The notes below the pieces were generated by a model, which saw nothing but the letters and a program-made list of their open reading frames with translations, had not been told where the DNA came from and did no database searches. Below are positions 5,113 to 5,774 of a stretch of 5,774 bases of DNA, in pieces (position 1 is the stretch's first letter; each line of letters begins with the position of its first letter). A program made the translations under genes and the position numbers. The stretch is from an uncultured Sulfurovum sp. (GTDB lineage Bacteria; Campylobacterota; Campylobacteria; Campylobacterales; Sulfurovaceae): positions 1 through 5,774 of the forward strand of contig CACVAR010000188.1 of the NCBI GenBank assembly GCA_902727905.1, given 5' to 3'.

Positions 5113-5774
5113 CTAGTGGTCTTCATCTACTAATACGGCACCTGCAAGGTAAACGTAGGTAAGAATCATAAAAATGAATGTTTGTAGTACAGCAAAGAAT
5201 GTTAACAATGCATATGCTGGTAATGGAGCAAAGAATGGCACTAACATAAGTAATACGGCTAAGAAAAGGTCATCCCCTTTAATGTTACCAAAAAGTCTGA
5301 ATGAAAGAGAAACAATTCTTGATAAGTGAGATAAAATCTCAATTGGGAACATTAATGGTGCAAGTAATGGTACAGGCCCCATAAAGTGTGCAAAATAGTT
5401 TTTAGCACCTTTTTCTCTAATACCTTCGTAGTTATAGTAAATGAAAACTACTAATGCTAAAGGAAGTGTAATGTTAATGTTTGATGTTGGAGACTCAAAA
5501 CCTGGAATAATACCAATTAAGTTAGAAACTAAAACAACAAGACCAAGTGTTAAAATAAGTGGTAAGTATTTTCTCGCTCTGTCTTTACCAATAGTGTCAT
5601 TACCCATAGAAATTGTACCTTGAATAAATGCCTCTAGAGCATTCTGTGCCCCTGTTGGTACTGCTTTCATTGTTGAAACAGCTGCTTTAGCTATAAGTAA
5701 AATAATAATTGCCACTAAAAGTAAGTGTACGGCCATTAATGCTGGTCCATGCCCAGTAAAAACGCCTATAAAAG
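5113..5774 (-). CDS. atpB: F0F1 ATP synthase subunit a (5' end cut by window)
   Basis: Integral membrane subunit a of the F0 sector, forming the proton half-channels against the c-ring. Numbering from the Met at 5736, the diagnostic segment SLSFRLFGNIKGDD (143-156) holds Arg147, equivalent to the essential E. coli Arg210. Asp156 falls at the E. coli Glu219 position, and LQTFIFM (184-190) holds Gln185, equivalent to Gln252. Further hydrophobic helices (about 1-20, 58-78, 88-104, 123-138, 157-170, 175-203) and the SNLIGIIPGFESPTSNINIT loop fit the family. The frame continues upstream of that Met for 12 more codons to the window edge (FIGVFTGHGPAL), with no stop. The true start is therefore outside and probably only a few residues away, since subunit a here is usually about 220-230 aa. 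No other ATP synthase gene is adjacent, as is normal in Campylobacterota, where atpB stands apart from the main atp cluster. It is the first visible gene of the leftward operon. Confidence 0.97.
   Translation of the reverse strand, partial: FIGVFTGHGPALMAVHLLLVAIIILLIAKAAVSTMKAVPTGAQNALEAFIQGTISMGNDTIGKDRARKYLPLILTLGLVVLVSNLIGIIPGFESPTSNINITLPLALVVFIYYNYEGIREKGAKNYFAHFMGPVPLLAPLMFPIEILSHLSRIVSLSFRLFGNIKGDDLFLAVLLMLVPFFAPLPAYALLTFFAVLQTFIFMILTYVYLAGAVLVDEDH

Noticed and set aside
5441..5623. Plus-strand open frame of 60 codons opposite atpB
   Set aside because: It is antisense to conserved membrane helices of subunit a, and the translation shows no domain or signal.
5113..5736. Taking the Met at 5736 as the true start of atpB
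   Set aside because: The frame stays open for 12 more codons to the window edge, and subunit a normally has more residues before this point, so the gene is 5'-partial.

Overview
The window looks like chromosomal DNA from a member of the Campylobacterota (the former Epsilonproteobacteria), most like the Sulfurimonas/Sulfurovum/Arcobacter group. The evidence is AT-rich, Lys/Ile/Leu-rich coding, very tight gene packing, a type of F0 subunit a with the SLSFRLFGNIKGDD segment, and an atpB gene followed by a small membrane protein instead of other ATP synthase genes. The genus is an inference from protein style, not from a marker gene. No tRNA, rRNA, mobile element or CRISPR array was seen, and no gene-free stretch exceeds about 100 bases.

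Region A (1-2597, minus strand) is a four-gene operon read leftwards from one promoter: a TrxC-type thioredoxin with an N-terminal zinc ribbon, an OmpR-family response regulator, a membrane histidine kinase, and a secreted one-CXXCH cytochrome c-like protein that runs off the left edge. The genes are 10 nt apart or overlap (44 nt and 8 nt). Three of the four ribosome-binding sites lie on or inside the preceding gene. The layout suggests a redox or respiration-linked two-component system made together with a cytoplasmic thiol reductant and a periplasmic haem protein.

Region B (2598-2700) is a 103-bp divergent intergenic region. It carries a consensus TATAAT for the thioredoxin operon, an inverted repeat of ATTGACA flanking that promoter core, and a weak candidate promoter for the rightward gene.

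Region C (2701-3345, plus strand) is a single gene for a membrane-anchored DUF2459/TIGR02117 protein. It is the only plus-strand gene, and its last 17 nt overlap the last 17 nt of the convergent gene.

Region D (3329-5774, minus strand) is a second leftward operon: atpB (F0 subunit a, 5' end cut by the window), a two-helix membrane protein of 87 aa with a short coiled-coil tail, a short ThiE/TenI-family protein, and an alpha/beta-hydrolase with a lipoprotein-like signal. Spacings are 29 nt, a 1-nt TAATG overlap, and 19 nt, so the set is probably transcribed together.

Most of the window is well explained by known families. The points worth a second look are the thioredoxin-TCS-cytochrome operon, the HAMP-less kinase with a TTG start inside the regulator gene, the ThiE-like protein that seems to lack catalytic residues, and the small membrane protein tied to atpB.
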